29,827 nt of DNA from contig JAAEOI010000144.1 in the NCBI GenBank assembly GCA_024244665.1, forward strand, positions 1-29,827, read 5' to 3'. The notes beneath the pieces were generated by a model. The model ran no database searches and was not told the DNA's origin. It saw only the letters and a list, made by a program, of their open reading frames with translations. A program made the translations under genes and the position numbers. Below, one piece after another: positions 17,189-25,029 of the stretch; position 1 is the stretch's first letter; each line of letters opens with the position of its first letter. This DNA is from Bacteroidota bacterium. Its GTDB lineage: Bacteria > Bacteroidota > Bacteroidia > Bacteroidales > GCA-2748055.

Positions 17189-17851
17189 CTAGTTGGTCGA
17201 TATCGACAAAGTATAGTTTCCTTTCGCCTTCTGTGCCTTTACTTCATAGGTCCACGAACCCACATACTTCTCTTCAGAGCCATCATTGATATAGAGCGAC
17301 TGAGTATAGGTAACTTCAGCTGAGGAAGTAATGGTCAGTTCTTTAAATACCTTTCCCCCCGGATACAATACCTTGATCAGGATCTCCCCTTCACGTACTT
17401 TTCCCATGATCATACACTTGAATTGCCGGATCCCTTTGTCCACATCAAATTCACCCCTGGAGGCGTCTGATCCACCGCTAAAGCTGTTGCGCAGTGTCAG
17501 CTGTGACTGGCTGCCCCTTTCTTCATGGCCATAAAAGTAGGAATGCTCATCGCCGCTGCTGCTGGTGACATAAACCCTTGCCCGGGAAGGCTCCCTTGCC
17601 GATTCCATGGTCCTGGCATCAAAAATGGCTGACTGCTCTACAAACTGGATCTCCTTCTCCCTCATCCGTTCCTCCTGGTGCTTCATCTCCATGTGCTCTT
17701 TCTCAAGCATCTCTTTCTTAGCCTGCATCTCTTTCTCCTTGACAGCTTTAAGGTCTGCCTCCTTATCCTTCCTGTCCTGTGCATACAAGGAGGTGCCTGC
17801 CAGCAAAAAGAGACCGAGTATCACTATACCAATTATTCTTATTGCTTTCAT
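17189..17851 (-). CDS. Exported protein of unknown function with charged helix and beta-rich C-terminus
   Basis: I do not recognise this 220-residue protein. It has a signal peptide (hydrophobic core at residues 7-19, cut likely at SLYAQD). Then comes a Lys/Glu/Met-rich segment of about 45 residues (residues 26-70, with KEKEMQAKKEMLEKEHMEMK), which looks like a single charged helix or coiled coil. A Ser/Gly-rich middle and a beta-rich C-terminal domain (about residues 140-220, with GEILIKVLYPGGKVFKELTI and GSWTYEVKAQKAKGNYTL) complete it. It is transcribed alone, divergent from a two-component system, and has a perfect -7 box behind three regulator-like boxes. A target of that system is a reasonable guess. 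Confidence 0.8.
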   Translation of the reverse strand: MKAIRIIGIVILGLFLLAGTSLYAQDRKDKEADLKAVKEKEMQAKKEMLEKEHMEMKHQEERMREKEIQFVEQSAIFDARTMESAREPSRARVYVTSSSGDEHSYFYGHEERGSQSQLTLRNSFSGGSDASRGEFDVDKGIRQFKCMIMGKVREGEILIKVLYPGGKVFKELTITSSAEVTYTQSLYINDGSEEKYVGSWTYEVKAQKAKGNYTLSISTN

Positions 17852-17880
17852 ATCGTTGGATTTACATTTGATTTACATTA

Positions 17881-17888
17881 CAAAAATA
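17881..17888 (-). promoter_or_regulatory. -7 box of the exported-protein gene
   Basis: The minus strand reads TATTTTTG, a perfect TAnnTTTG box, 30 bases upstream of the start codon at 17851. At the -33 position (19 bases further) there is no TTTG; instead the first TTAACC box begins there, as expected for a promoter that needs an activator. Confidence 0.55.
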
Positions 17889-17907
17889 GGGGTAGAAAGC
17901 GTACAAT

Positions 17908-17940
17908 TTGGTTAATGCCAGGTTAACGATTGGTTAACGG
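17908..17940. promoter_or_regulatory. Three direct GGTTAA boxes with 11-bp period (putative operator)
   Basis: GGTTAA occurs at 17910-17915, 17921-17926 and 17932-17937, each start exactly 11 bases from the next. Two copies are TTGGTTAA and one CAGGTTAA; the last two extend to GGTTAACG. OmpR/PhoB-type regulators commonly bind direct repeats of 6-7 bases at an 11-bp period, and such a regulator is encoded by the adjacent operon. Confidence 0.6.
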
Positions 17941-17969
17941 GGTATGAAAGGTATATATTAGCCAACAAA

Positions 17970-19331
17970 TTGATCGGGATGAAAAGTCGTTTGCTCATCT
18001 GGTTATCTGCCCTGGCACTCCTGGTTCTTATTGTCATGCAGTTCATATTTGTGACTGATACATACTGGACCAAGCAGAAACAATTTGATGCCAGGTATGG
18101 CAGCCTGGTAAAGGAGGGAATGAAGCAGTTTACAAGCCAGAATTTCAATTTTGCCTTCGATTCGGTGATGTATAACCTGGACAAACTGGCGCTCGAATAT
18201 CTCTATGCGAAGGAGGACACAATCCTGAGGGATCCGGGTGTTGTTTTCCATGAAAATCTGTCAGAATACCTGGCGCCACAGATTTTCCTGATGGATTTCA
18301 TCCGCAGGGCAGGGGAAGAACCAGACTTCACCTACCACTTTCAGATCAATGAACTCTACCTGGTTGACCTGGGATATGAGGAGTTAGTATACCCAGACAC
18401 TCTTTTTCTTCCGGCAGCTCCCATCCATGCTTTACTGGCCGGATCCTATACCAATCAGCGTAACTTTTTCCGGATCTCCTATGAGATTTACATCGATTTC
18501 CAGAACAGGTTGAAGATGATCCTGAACGAAATGTGGCTCATCATCTCTCTCTCAGTATTTACCCTGATCCTGGTCTTCACGGTCTTTTTCATTACCCTGC
18601 GGAACATGTTGCTACAGAAAAGATTGTCGGAGATGAAGACCGATTTCATCAACAACATGACCCACGAACTGAAAACCCCACTCTCAACAATTTCTGTGGC
18701 TTCCAGCTCCCTGGGGAACAGTTCGGTGATCCAGAATGAGGAGATGGTGGAAGAGCTGTCGCTCATGATTAAAAAGCAGAACAGGCACCTCTCCGAACTC
18801 ATCGACCGGATCCTGGATATCAATATCTGGGAGCGCGACCAGGTACGACTGAAAAGGCAGATCATTGAGACAGAACCCTGGATCAGGGGACTAATCCGTG
18901 CCTTTCTCCTGAAGCAAGAGGATTCTGAACTGGATATCGACCTGGACTTCCAGACTTCCATAAAAGCGATTCACCTCGACGAAGTCCATATGTCCACCGC
19001 CGTGAACAACATACTTTCAAACGCGGTGAAATATGGTCACACCCCAGGTAAAATAGAGGTGAAGGTCACCCAAAAAGATGGATTCCTGGTGCTTGCGTTT
19101 TCCGACAACGGACCCGGAATTAAAAGGGAAGAGCTCAAACACATATTTGAAAAATTCTACCGTGGGAAGGAGTCCAAAGAGAGGGTCATCAAAGGGCTGG
19201 GACTGGGACTCTATTATGTCAGGCAGATTGCAGAGGCGCACGGTGGAACGATTAATGCAAACAGCACACCCGGGAAGGGTGCGGAATTTATCATTCAAAT
19301 ACCTATACTCAATGGAGATACTACTGGTTGA
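17970..19331 (+). CDS. Sensor histidine kinase (RprX-like)
   Basis: This is a 453-residue membrane kinase. TM1 spans about residues 8-28, a periplasmic sensor domain of about 155 residues follows, and TM2 is near residues 188-212 (WLIISLSVFTLILVFTVFFI). The HisKA domain follows at once, with no HAMP or PAS: FINNMTHELKTPLSTI, phospho-acceptor His232. The ATPase domain has the N box NNILSNAVKYG, G1 FSDNGPGI, F box FEKFYRG and G2 KGLGLGLYYV. The plan resembles Bacteroides RprX. ATG at 17970 gives MIGMKSRLL; the ATG at 17979 is an equally possible start. It overlaps the response regulator gene by 20 bases, so the pair is co-translated. Confidence 0.93.
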   Translation: MIGMKSRLLIWLSALALLVLIVMQFIFVTDTYWTKQKQFDARYGSLVKEGMKQFTSQNFNFAFDSVMYNLDKLALEYLYAKEDTILRDPGVVFHENLSEYLAPQIFLMDFIRRAGEEPDFTYHFQINELYLVDLGYEELVYPDTLFLPAAPIHALLAGSYTNQRNFFRISYEIYIDFQNRLKMILNEMWLIISLSVFTLILVFTVFFITLRNMLLQKRLSEMKTDFINNMTHELKTPLSTISVASSSLGNSSVIQNEEMVEELSLMIKKQNRHLSELIDRILDINIWERDQVRLKRQIIETEPWIRGLIRAFLLKQEDSELDIDLDFQTSIKAIHLDEVHMSTAVNNILSNAVKYGHTPGKIEVKVTQKDGFLVLAFSDNGPGIKREELKHIFEKFYRGKESKERVIKGLGLGLYYVRQIAEAHGGTINANSTPGKGAEFIIQIPILNGDTTG

Positions 19332-19992
19332 AGACGATACTGACCTTCAGAAGGTCCTAGCACAATACCTTGAATTATCCGGTTTTACCGTACACCGTGC
19401 CCATCATGGGAAACACGGGCTCGAACAGTTCAAAAAGCACCACTCAGACATCTGCATACTGGATGTGATGATGCCGGTGATGGACGGGTTCACCCTGGCG
19501 GGAGAGATCCGTAAACTGGATCCTGAGATGCCTCTTATATTCCTGACGGCAAAGAATCAGAAAGAGGACAAACTAAAGGGATTGAAACTTGGTGCGGACG
19601 ACTACATCACCAAACCCTTCGAAGCAGAAGAGCTGGTTCTCAGAATTCACAATATACTGAAGCGATCAGGGAAAGAGGAGGTTAAAGCTGTACAGCTTGG
19701 CAGTCTGCAGGTCAAATTCAATGAACTGCTTATTGAGAGCGGGACCGACAGTCACCAGATCACGCCTAAGGAATCGGAGCTGCTCAGGTATATGATTGAA
19801 CACCCGAACACCCTGCTCACAAGGGAGCAGATTCTGAAGGATCTTTGGGGACAGAACGACTATTTCATGGGTCGGTCCATGGATGTGTTCATCTCCAGGC
19901 TGAGGAAATACCTGCAAGCGGAATCAACGGTCTCCCTGGAAACAAAAAGGGGTGTGGGATTTATCTTTAAGATCTCATCCCACACCCCCTGA
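19312..19992 (+). CDS. OmpR-family response regulator (RprY-like)
   Basis: This is a 226-residue regulator, starting at the ATG that gives MEILLVEDDTDLQ, inside the kinase 3' end; the longer open frame upstream lies in the kinase and is not used. The receiver domain has the acidic pocket E7-D8-D9, phospho-acceptor Asp51 (ILDVMMP), Thr79 (FLTAK) and Lys101 (ITKPF). The winged-helix DNA-binding domain has ITPKESELLRYM, LLTREQILKDLWG and RSMDVFISRLRKYL, ending in a KRGVGFIF wing. The wording DVMMP-x-DGFTLA, GADDYITKPF and RSMDVFISRLRK is close to what I recall of RprY. Its last codons also form the secDF terminator hairpin of the opposite strand. Likely targets are the divergent exported-protein gene and its own operon. 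Confidence 0.94.
   Translation: MEILLVEDDTDLQKVLAQYLELSGFTVHRAHHGKHGLEQFKKHHSDICILDVMMPVMDGFTLAGEIRKLDPEMPLIFLTAKNQKEDKLKGLKLGADDYITKPFEAEELVLRIHNILKRSGKEEVKAVQLGSLQVKFNELLIESGTDSHQITPKESELLRYMIEHPNTLLTREQILKDLWGQNDYFMGRSMDVFISRLRKYLQAESTVSLETKRGVGFIFKISSHTP
19944..19988 (-). terminator. secDF terminator lying inside the response regulator coding end
   Basis: GGGGTGTGGGAT (19949-19960) and ATCCCACACCCC (19977-19988) form a perfect 12-bp stem with a 16-base loop. On the minus strand the stem is followed by TTTTTGTTT. It begins 22 bases after the secDF stop codon and ends four bases before the end of the regulator gene. On the plus strand no T run follows. Confidence 0.85.
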
Positions 19993-20009
19993 TATTTGTT
20001 CAGGAAACT

Positions 20010-23000
20010 CTATTTCCTTACGGTTCCTTTCAGAACGCGGGTCTTTTCATCTCCTTTAATAGTATCATATACAACAGGTGTTGCGATAAACAGCGATGAG
20101 TAGGTACCCACAACAACGCCTATCAGCATTGCAAAGGTGAAGCCCCTGATCACATCACCACCAAAGATAAAGATGGCCAGCAATACGAAGAAGGTACTCA
20201 GGGATGTACTGAAGGTACGGCTCAGGGTGCTGTTCAGGGCAGTATTGAAGATATCCTTCCGCTCACGGTTCTTCTGAAGTCCCACGAACTCCCTGATCCG
20301 GTCAAACACAACAACCGTATCGTTAATGGAGTAACCCACAACGGTCAGGATCGCCGCGATAAAGGACTGGTCGAGCTCAAGTGAGAAGGGCAGAACCCCA
20401 TGCAGAAGTGAGAAAATACCAACTACGATCAGCACATCATGCACCAGGGCAGCCAGTGCCCCAAGTCCAAACTGCCAGTTGCGGAAACGACCAAGTATGT
20501 ATAAGAAGATGATCAGTAGCGAGGCAAAGATTACGATGACCGCTGTTCGCTTGATATCATCCGCAATAGTTGGTCCCACCTTATGAGAACTGATAATGTA
20601 ATCCTGTCCGTTCAGGAAATCATCCAGTACCGCATCGTCTTCAAGGTGAGGCTTCAACCCCTCAAACATCTGAGCCTTGATGATTGAATCCACCTCGGGA
20701 CGATCATCGTCAATAAGGTATTTTGTGGTAATCCTGACGGTACTCTGGTTTCCATAGGTAAGAACAGTGGGAGCCACACCAAAGGCGGTCTCCAGCTGAT
20801 CCTGTATCTCCATGGTCTCCACCTCATGGTTGAATGCAATCACATAGTTGCGCCCACCGGTAAAGTCCACACCCAGGTTGAGTCCGCGGGTAGCCAGTGA
20901 GGCAATACCTCCCAGAATGATCAGTGAGGATATGATATAGAAGACCTTCCTTCTTCCCAGGAAATCAATTTTTGCATTCTTAAAGGCGTCACGGGTAATC
21001 TTTGTATCGAAGGTGATAGTCTTTCCCTTGGACAGCATTCTTTCATAGACCAGCCTGGTAAGGATAATGGCACTGAACAGAGAGGTCAGGATACCAATAA
21101 CCAGTGTGGTGGCAAAACCCTTGATGGGGCCTGTTCCGAAGAAGAAGAGGATCAGACCGACCAGGAAGGTTGTAATCTGCGCATCGAATATGGCAGAATA
21201 AGCATTTCTGTAACCATCCTTAATGGCCGTCTTCATGTTCTTCCCGGCAGCAAGTTCCTCCCGGATCCTTTCATAGATCAGTACGTTTGCATCCACCGAC
21301 ATACCAATGGTCAGCACAATACCGGCAATACCGGGAAGGGTCAGTACCGCCTGCAGTGAAGCAAGTACACCCATTAAAAAGAACATGTTGGCTATCAGTG
21401 CTATGTCGGCAACCATACCGGCCCTGCGGCTGTAGTAGAAAATCATATATGCCAGTACAACTACAAAGGCGATCACGAATGAATTCAGACCATCCTTAAC
21501 CGACTTGGCACCCAGTGAGGGTCCAATCACTTCGCTGGACTCAATCCGTGCACGGGCCGGCATTTTACCTGATTTAAGGATATTGGCAAGGTCATCGGCA
21601 TCGGCCTGTGAGAACTCACCAGAAATAGATGAACTTCCACCTTTAATCTCTTCATTTACGTTAGGAGCAGAGTAGACCAGTCCGTCGAGCACAATGGCAA
21701 TGGATTGCCCAACATTCTCCCGGGTGACATTGGCCCACTTCTTGGCACCTTCAGCATTCATATTCATGCTCACATTAAACTGGCCTGTATAGGGATCTGT
21801 TGTCACGCGGGCGTCTGTTACATATTTACCCTCCATAACCGGTTGGGCATTACGGGTGGCCTTCAGAACATGAAGCCTGATGAACTCCTTGTTATCCCCT
21901 TGTGCCTGAAAGTGCCAGGAAAAAATCATGTCGGCAGGGAAAAGCTGCTTAATCTGTGGGATCCTCAGGTATTCGTTGACTTTGGAGGTATCCTTAATAA
22001 GGACAACACCTACTGTTGATCCGGGAATAAACTGGCGCTGGTTGTCCAGGTAGGGGGTCAGAACAGCAATCAGCGGATTCTCACGGTAAAATTGTGCCTC
22101 CTGGTCGCCCAGTACAGAAGTCGAATCCAGGTCGGTGAGCAGGTCAAGTCCGGTCGTATCCAGCAGGTCCTCCTGTGGAATATCCAGCAGGGACTCATCT
22201 GCGACAGCAGGTTCTTCAATCTCGCTCTCAGGCTCACCTGCAGTTTCGACCGCCTTATCAGCTGATAGAATAGCAGACAGTGAAGTGTTGGCCTGATCCA
22301 GGTAGCCCCATGCCTCAGAGGCCTGGTATGTGGTCCAGAACTCCAGGTTGGCAGTTCCTGTCAGCAGCTTGGTGACCCTTTCAGGCTCCTTAACACCGGG
22401 AAGTGCAATAAGGATCCTGCCTTGGCGCTCCAGCTTCTGGATATTCAGCTGAACAACACCAAAACGGTCAATCCGGTTTCTCAATACGTTGTACGAGTTG
22501 TCGATGGCCCCTTCGGCATTAATCTTCAGGTAATCAACTACCTCCGAATTGGTGGTATTGAAATCGATGGATCCCCTGGTCTCTGGAGTCATGAAGAACT
22601 GTGCAAGCTGTGCTCCGGGATTCAGCTCCTCGAATGCTTCTGCAAAAAGGTTCACAAAGTCGGCCTGACTATTGGACTTCTTTTGACGGGCCAGTGACAT
22701 GGTCTCAGTAAATACCGGGTCGGTGAGGTACTGCGGTGCAGCAATAGACCTGATAATATCTTCCACAGCGATCTCCAGGATCACGTTCATCCCGCCTTTC
22801 AGGTCGAGACCCAGATTCACTTCTCTCTCTTTACACTCCTGGTAGGTATACTTCCTGAAGAGTACATTGTAAACAACCTCTCCCTTCATTGAGTCCAGGT
22901 AGGAACGTTCTATCCGTGCATCGCCGTTGGCAGCCTTGCTTGCATCCTTTTCCACCTTCTGGGCAAAAACGGTAAACAATAGCTGGTATACACTGACAAT

Positions 23001-23045
23001 GGTCAGAAGAATCGTAAAGAACCTGATTGCGCCTTTATTTTGCAT
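20010..23045 (-). CDS. secDF: Fused protein translocase subunit SecDF
   Basis: This 1011-residue inner-membrane protein uses the proton gradient to help Sec-dependent export on the periplasmic side. The SecD half has LGLDLKGG (residues 78-85), a large periplasmic P1 domain and then six helices with GIVLTIGMSVDANVLIYERI and GFATTLVIGI. The SecF half has GLNLGVDFTGG (about residues 717-727), KVGPTIADDI, VVGYSINDTVVVFDRIRE and TSLSTFFVLLAIFIFGG. SecD and SecF are one polypeptide, as usual in Bacteroidota. An acidic, low-complexity insert occurs in the periplasmic part of SecD (about residues 265-315, rich in Glu, Asp, Leu). The gene is alone: promoter at 23096-23103 and terminator within the converging regulator gene. 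Confidence 0.97.
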   Translation of the reverse strand: MQNKGAIRFFTILLTIVSVYQLLFTVFAQKVEKDASKAANGDARIERSYLDSMKGEVVYNVLFRKYTYQECKEREVNLGLDLKGGMNVILEIAVEDIIRSIAAPQYLTDPVFTETMSLARQKKSNSQADFVNLFAEAFEELNPGAQLAQFFMTPETRGSIDFNTTNSEVVDYLKINAEGAIDNSYNVLRNRIDRFGVVQLNIQKLERQGRILIALPGVKEPERVTKLLTGTANLEFWTTYQASEAWGYLDQANTSLSAILSADKAVETAGEPESEIEEPAVADESLLDIPQEDLLDTTGLDLLTDLDSTSVLGDQEAQFYRENPLIAVLTPYLDNQRQFIPGSTVGVVLIKDTSKVNEYLRIPQIKQLFPADMIFSWHFQAQGDNKEFIRLHVLKATRNAQPVMEGKYVTDARVTTDPYTGQFNVSMNMNAEGAKKWANVTRENVGQSIAIVLDGLVYSAPNVNEEIKGGSSSISGEFSQADADDLANILKSGKMPARARIESSEVIGPSLGAKSVKDGLNSFVIAFVVVLAYMIFYYSRRAGMVADIALIANMFFLMGVLASLQAVLTLPGIAGIVLTIGMSVDANVLIYERIREELAAGKNMKTAIKDGYRNAYSAIFDAQITTFLVGLILFFFGTGPIKGFATTLVIGILTSLFSAIILTRLVYERMLSKGKTITFDTKITRDAFKNAKIDFLGRRKVFYIISSLIILGGIASLATRGLNLGVDFTGGRNYVIAFNHEVETMEIQDQLETAFGVAPTVLTYGNQSTVRITTKYLIDDDRPEVDSIIKAQMFEGLKPHLEDDAVLDDFLNGQDYIISSHKVGPTIADDIKRTAVIVIFASLLIIFLYILGRFRNWQFGLGALAALVHDVLIVVGIFSLLHGVLPFSLELDQSFIAAILTVVGYSINDTVVVFDRIREFVGLQKNRERKDIFNTALNSTLSRTFSTSLSTFFVLLAIFIFGGDVIRGFTFAMLIGVVVGTYSSLFIATPVVYDTIKGDEKTRVLKGTVRK

Positions 23046-23095
23046 TTTTAACTAGTTTATTAATAGTTACTTGGTTATTTTTTCCGAATAGGCCG

Positions 23096-23103
23096 CAAAT
23101 ATA
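23096..23103 (-). promoter_or_regulatory. -7 box of the secDF promoter
   Basis: The minus strand reads TATATTTG, a perfect TAnnTTTG box, 50 bases upstream of the secDF start. A clear -33 TTTG at 19 bases is missing. Confidence 0.55.
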
Positions 23104-23136
23104 GCACTATTTTTTTGCACTTTGGAAGGAACCCAC

Positions 23137-23174
23137 AAAAAAATGCGTGATTGACGATCCCGTCAGTCACGCAT
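23137..23174 (-). terminator. Terminator of mdh
   Basis: On the minus strand ATGCGTGACTGACG pairs with CGTCAATCACGCAT (14 pairs with one C-A mismatch) around the loop GGAT, followed by a run of T. It lies 39 bases after the mdh stop and upstream of the secDF promoter, separating the two genes. Confidence 0.93.
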
Positions 23175-23212
23175 TTATTCAAACTTATCTCTTTGACAGC
23201 CTGATCCTTAAT

Positions 23213-24157
23213 TTACTCGTTGAAAAGTTTCATGTCGTCAAGCGACTTCATCACCTCCCGCACACTCTTGGCCGATGAGGTGAGCAGCTTCTTCTCCTCG
23301 GTATCGAGACTGATCTCTATGATCTCCTCCACCCCGTTTTTCCCGAGCTTCACCGGGACTCCAAGGTAAAGCGCCTTCTGCCCGTATTCACCATCCAGGT
23401 AAGCACAAACGGGAAATACCCTTTTCTGATCGTCCACAATTGCCTCCACCATCTGGGTGACGGCTGCTCCGGGTGCATACCAGGCAGATGTCCCCATCAG
23501 GCTGACCAGTTCACCCCCACCCTTCCTGGTCCGCTCAACGATCTTGTCAATTACCGGTTTCCCCAATAGCTCAGTCACGGGAATACCACTCACCGAGGTA
23601 TAACGGGGCAGGGGGACCATAGTATCACCATGGCCACCAAGTATCATGGCCTGAATATCGTCAGGAGACACATCAAGGGCTTCAGCAAGGAAGGCCTTAT
23701 AACGACCGGTATCCAGAATACCAGCCATACCAATGACCTTTTTCGGATCAATATTTGCAGCCTGGTATGAAGCATAGGTCATTACATCAAGAGGATTAGA
23801 AACTACGATAATAATAGCCTCTGGAGATTGCTCGATGGCCTTCTCGGTTACCTCCTTCACAATGGCCGCATTGGTTTTAATAAGGTCGTCGCGGGACATG
23901 CCGGGCTTGCGGGGAATACCGGAAGTAATCACAATAATACCCGATCCCCTTGTTTTCAGGTAATCATTTGTGGAGCCCGTAACACGGGTGTTGAAATGGT
24001 TGATTGATGAGGTCTGCCAGATATCCAGCGCCTTACCTTCAGCCAACCCCTCCTTGATATCCACGAGTACTACCTCGTTGGCCAGATCCTTATGTGCAAT
24101 CACATTTGCACAGGTTGCGCCCACATTGCCGGCGCCAATGACAGTAATCTTGTTCAT
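23213..24157 (-). CDS. mdh: Malate dehydrogenase (LDH-like type)
   Basis: This is a 314-residue NAD-dependent enzyme of the citric acid cycle that interconverts malate and oxaloacetate. The Rossmann start is ITVIGAGNVGATCA, and Asp in VVLVDI fits NAD specificity. The substrate loop IPRKPGMSRDDL has the Arg residues expected for malate, and NPLDVMTY fits MDH better than lactate dehydrogenase. The catalytic His is in GGHGDTMVPL. Length is standard. The gene is followed by a strong terminator; upstream a near-consensus -7 box (minus strand TACATTTA, plus 24219-24226) is the best promoter candidate. Confidence 0.96.
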   Translation of the reverse strand: MNKITVIGAGNVGATCANVIAHKDLANEVVLVDIKEGLAEGKALDIWQTSSINHFNTRVTGSTNDYLKTRGSGIIVITSGIPRKPGMSRDDLIKTNAAIVKEVTEKAIEQSPEAIIIVVSNPLDVMTYASYQAANIDPKKVIGMAGILDTGRYKAFLAEALDVSPDDIQAMILGGHGDTMVPLPRYTSVSGIPVTELLGKPVIDKIVERTRKGGGELVSLMGTSAWYAPGAAVTQMVEAIVDDQKRVFPVCAYLDGEYGQKALYLGVPVKLGKNGVEEIIEISLDTEEKKLLTSSAKSVREVMKSLDDMKLFNE

Positions 24158-24278
24158 AATATATGATTATTTGGGTTAATTTCTGTTTAGGAAATAGGTT
24201 CATTCAGGTTCGATCGCATAAATGTAATAAATTCCTCGGGGTGACCCTGTAGTTGTATAGAATACTGCCTCCGATTAC

Positions 24279-24309
24279 TTGACTTTAAGTGGAATTTATG
24301 GTAAATTGA
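24279..24309 (+). promoter_or_regulatory. Possible promoter of the cytidylate kinase-like gene
   Basis: TTGAC at 24279-24283 is followed by TAAATTGA at 24302-24309. The spacing is about right for a Bacteroidota promoter but the -7 box is weak. Nothing else was found in the 176-base gap between mdh and this gene. Confidence 0.25.
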
Positions 24310-24333
24310 CCTTTAATCATCTCCTTCCTCAAC

Positions 24334-25029
24334 ATGAAAATTGATTTATCAAAATACCTCACTGACTGGTATAAGGAGGATTTGTCTCAAAACATCTTCC
24401 CCGGACCGGTGGTGACGATCTCCAGGGAATTGGGATGCCCTGCCAAGAAAACTGCCGCCTGCCTGACCGAACACCTTAATACCATCATTCAGAAGGGACA
24501 ACTGAAGCAGCACCCCTGGAGGTGGGTCAGCAAAGAGATCCTCCAGGAGTCGTCCCGTGAGCTGCAGGTGGACTCAAGCCAGATCCAGCATATATTTGAT
24601 TATAAGAGCCGGGGGGTCCTTGAGGACCTGTTGCTGGCACAATCAAAGGACTACTATAAATCGGACCTGAAAATCAGGACCACCATTGCTAAAGTGATCC
24701 GAAAAATTGCCAATGAGGGAAATGTAGTGATCGTCGGAAGGGGTGGCATTGCTATCACCAGGGACATTCCCAAATCACTGCATATATACCTGGAGGCACC
24801 ACTGGAGTGGAGGGTACTGAGGGTTGCTGAGAAATATGACTATACCATTGAACAGGCCAGGAGCTATGCACAAAGCATTGACAAGAAGAGATCTCATTTC
24901 AGGGACTACTTCCAGGGAAAGGGAACCGATTATACCCGTTTCGACATAAAGCTGAACTGCATGACCGTGGAATCTAAAGAGATCGTTGATATCATCGTGG
25001 GAGCACTGAAAACAAGGTCGATGCTCTAA
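24334..25029 (+). CDS. Cytidylate kinase-like family protein
   Basis: This is a 231-residue protein of the cytidylate kinase-like family (Cytidylate_kin2 type). It starts with the strand [23 protein letters not shown] (residues about 26-48), where the P-loop would be. Other marks are WRWVSKEIL, a [15 protein letters not shown] segment (about residues 130-145), the [13 protein letters not shown] strand and R residues in the [13 protein letters not shown] lid. In the family these are presumed nucleotide kinases, but the substrate is not known. The P-loop here reads ELGCPAKKT and does not match a standard GxxGxGK(S/T), so activity is uncertain. It overlaps the converging gpmI by four bases. Confidence 0.8.
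   Translation: MKIDLSKYLTDWYKEDLSQNIFPGPVVTISRELGCPAKKTAACLTEHLNTIIQKGQLKQHPWRWVSKEILQESSRELQVDSSQIQHIFDYKSRGVLEDLLLAQSKDYYKSDLKIRTTIAKVIRKIANEGNVVIVGRGGIAITRDIPKSLHIYLEAPLEWRVLRVAEKYDYTIEQARSYAQSIDKKRSHFRDYFQGKGTDYTRFDIKLNCMTVESKEIVDIIVGALKTRSML

Noticed and set aside
19078..19311. Upstream extension of the response regulator frame into the kinase gene
   Set aside because: The extra residues are not receiver-like and lie in the kinase coding region; the conserved start MEILLVEDD fits the ATG at 19312.
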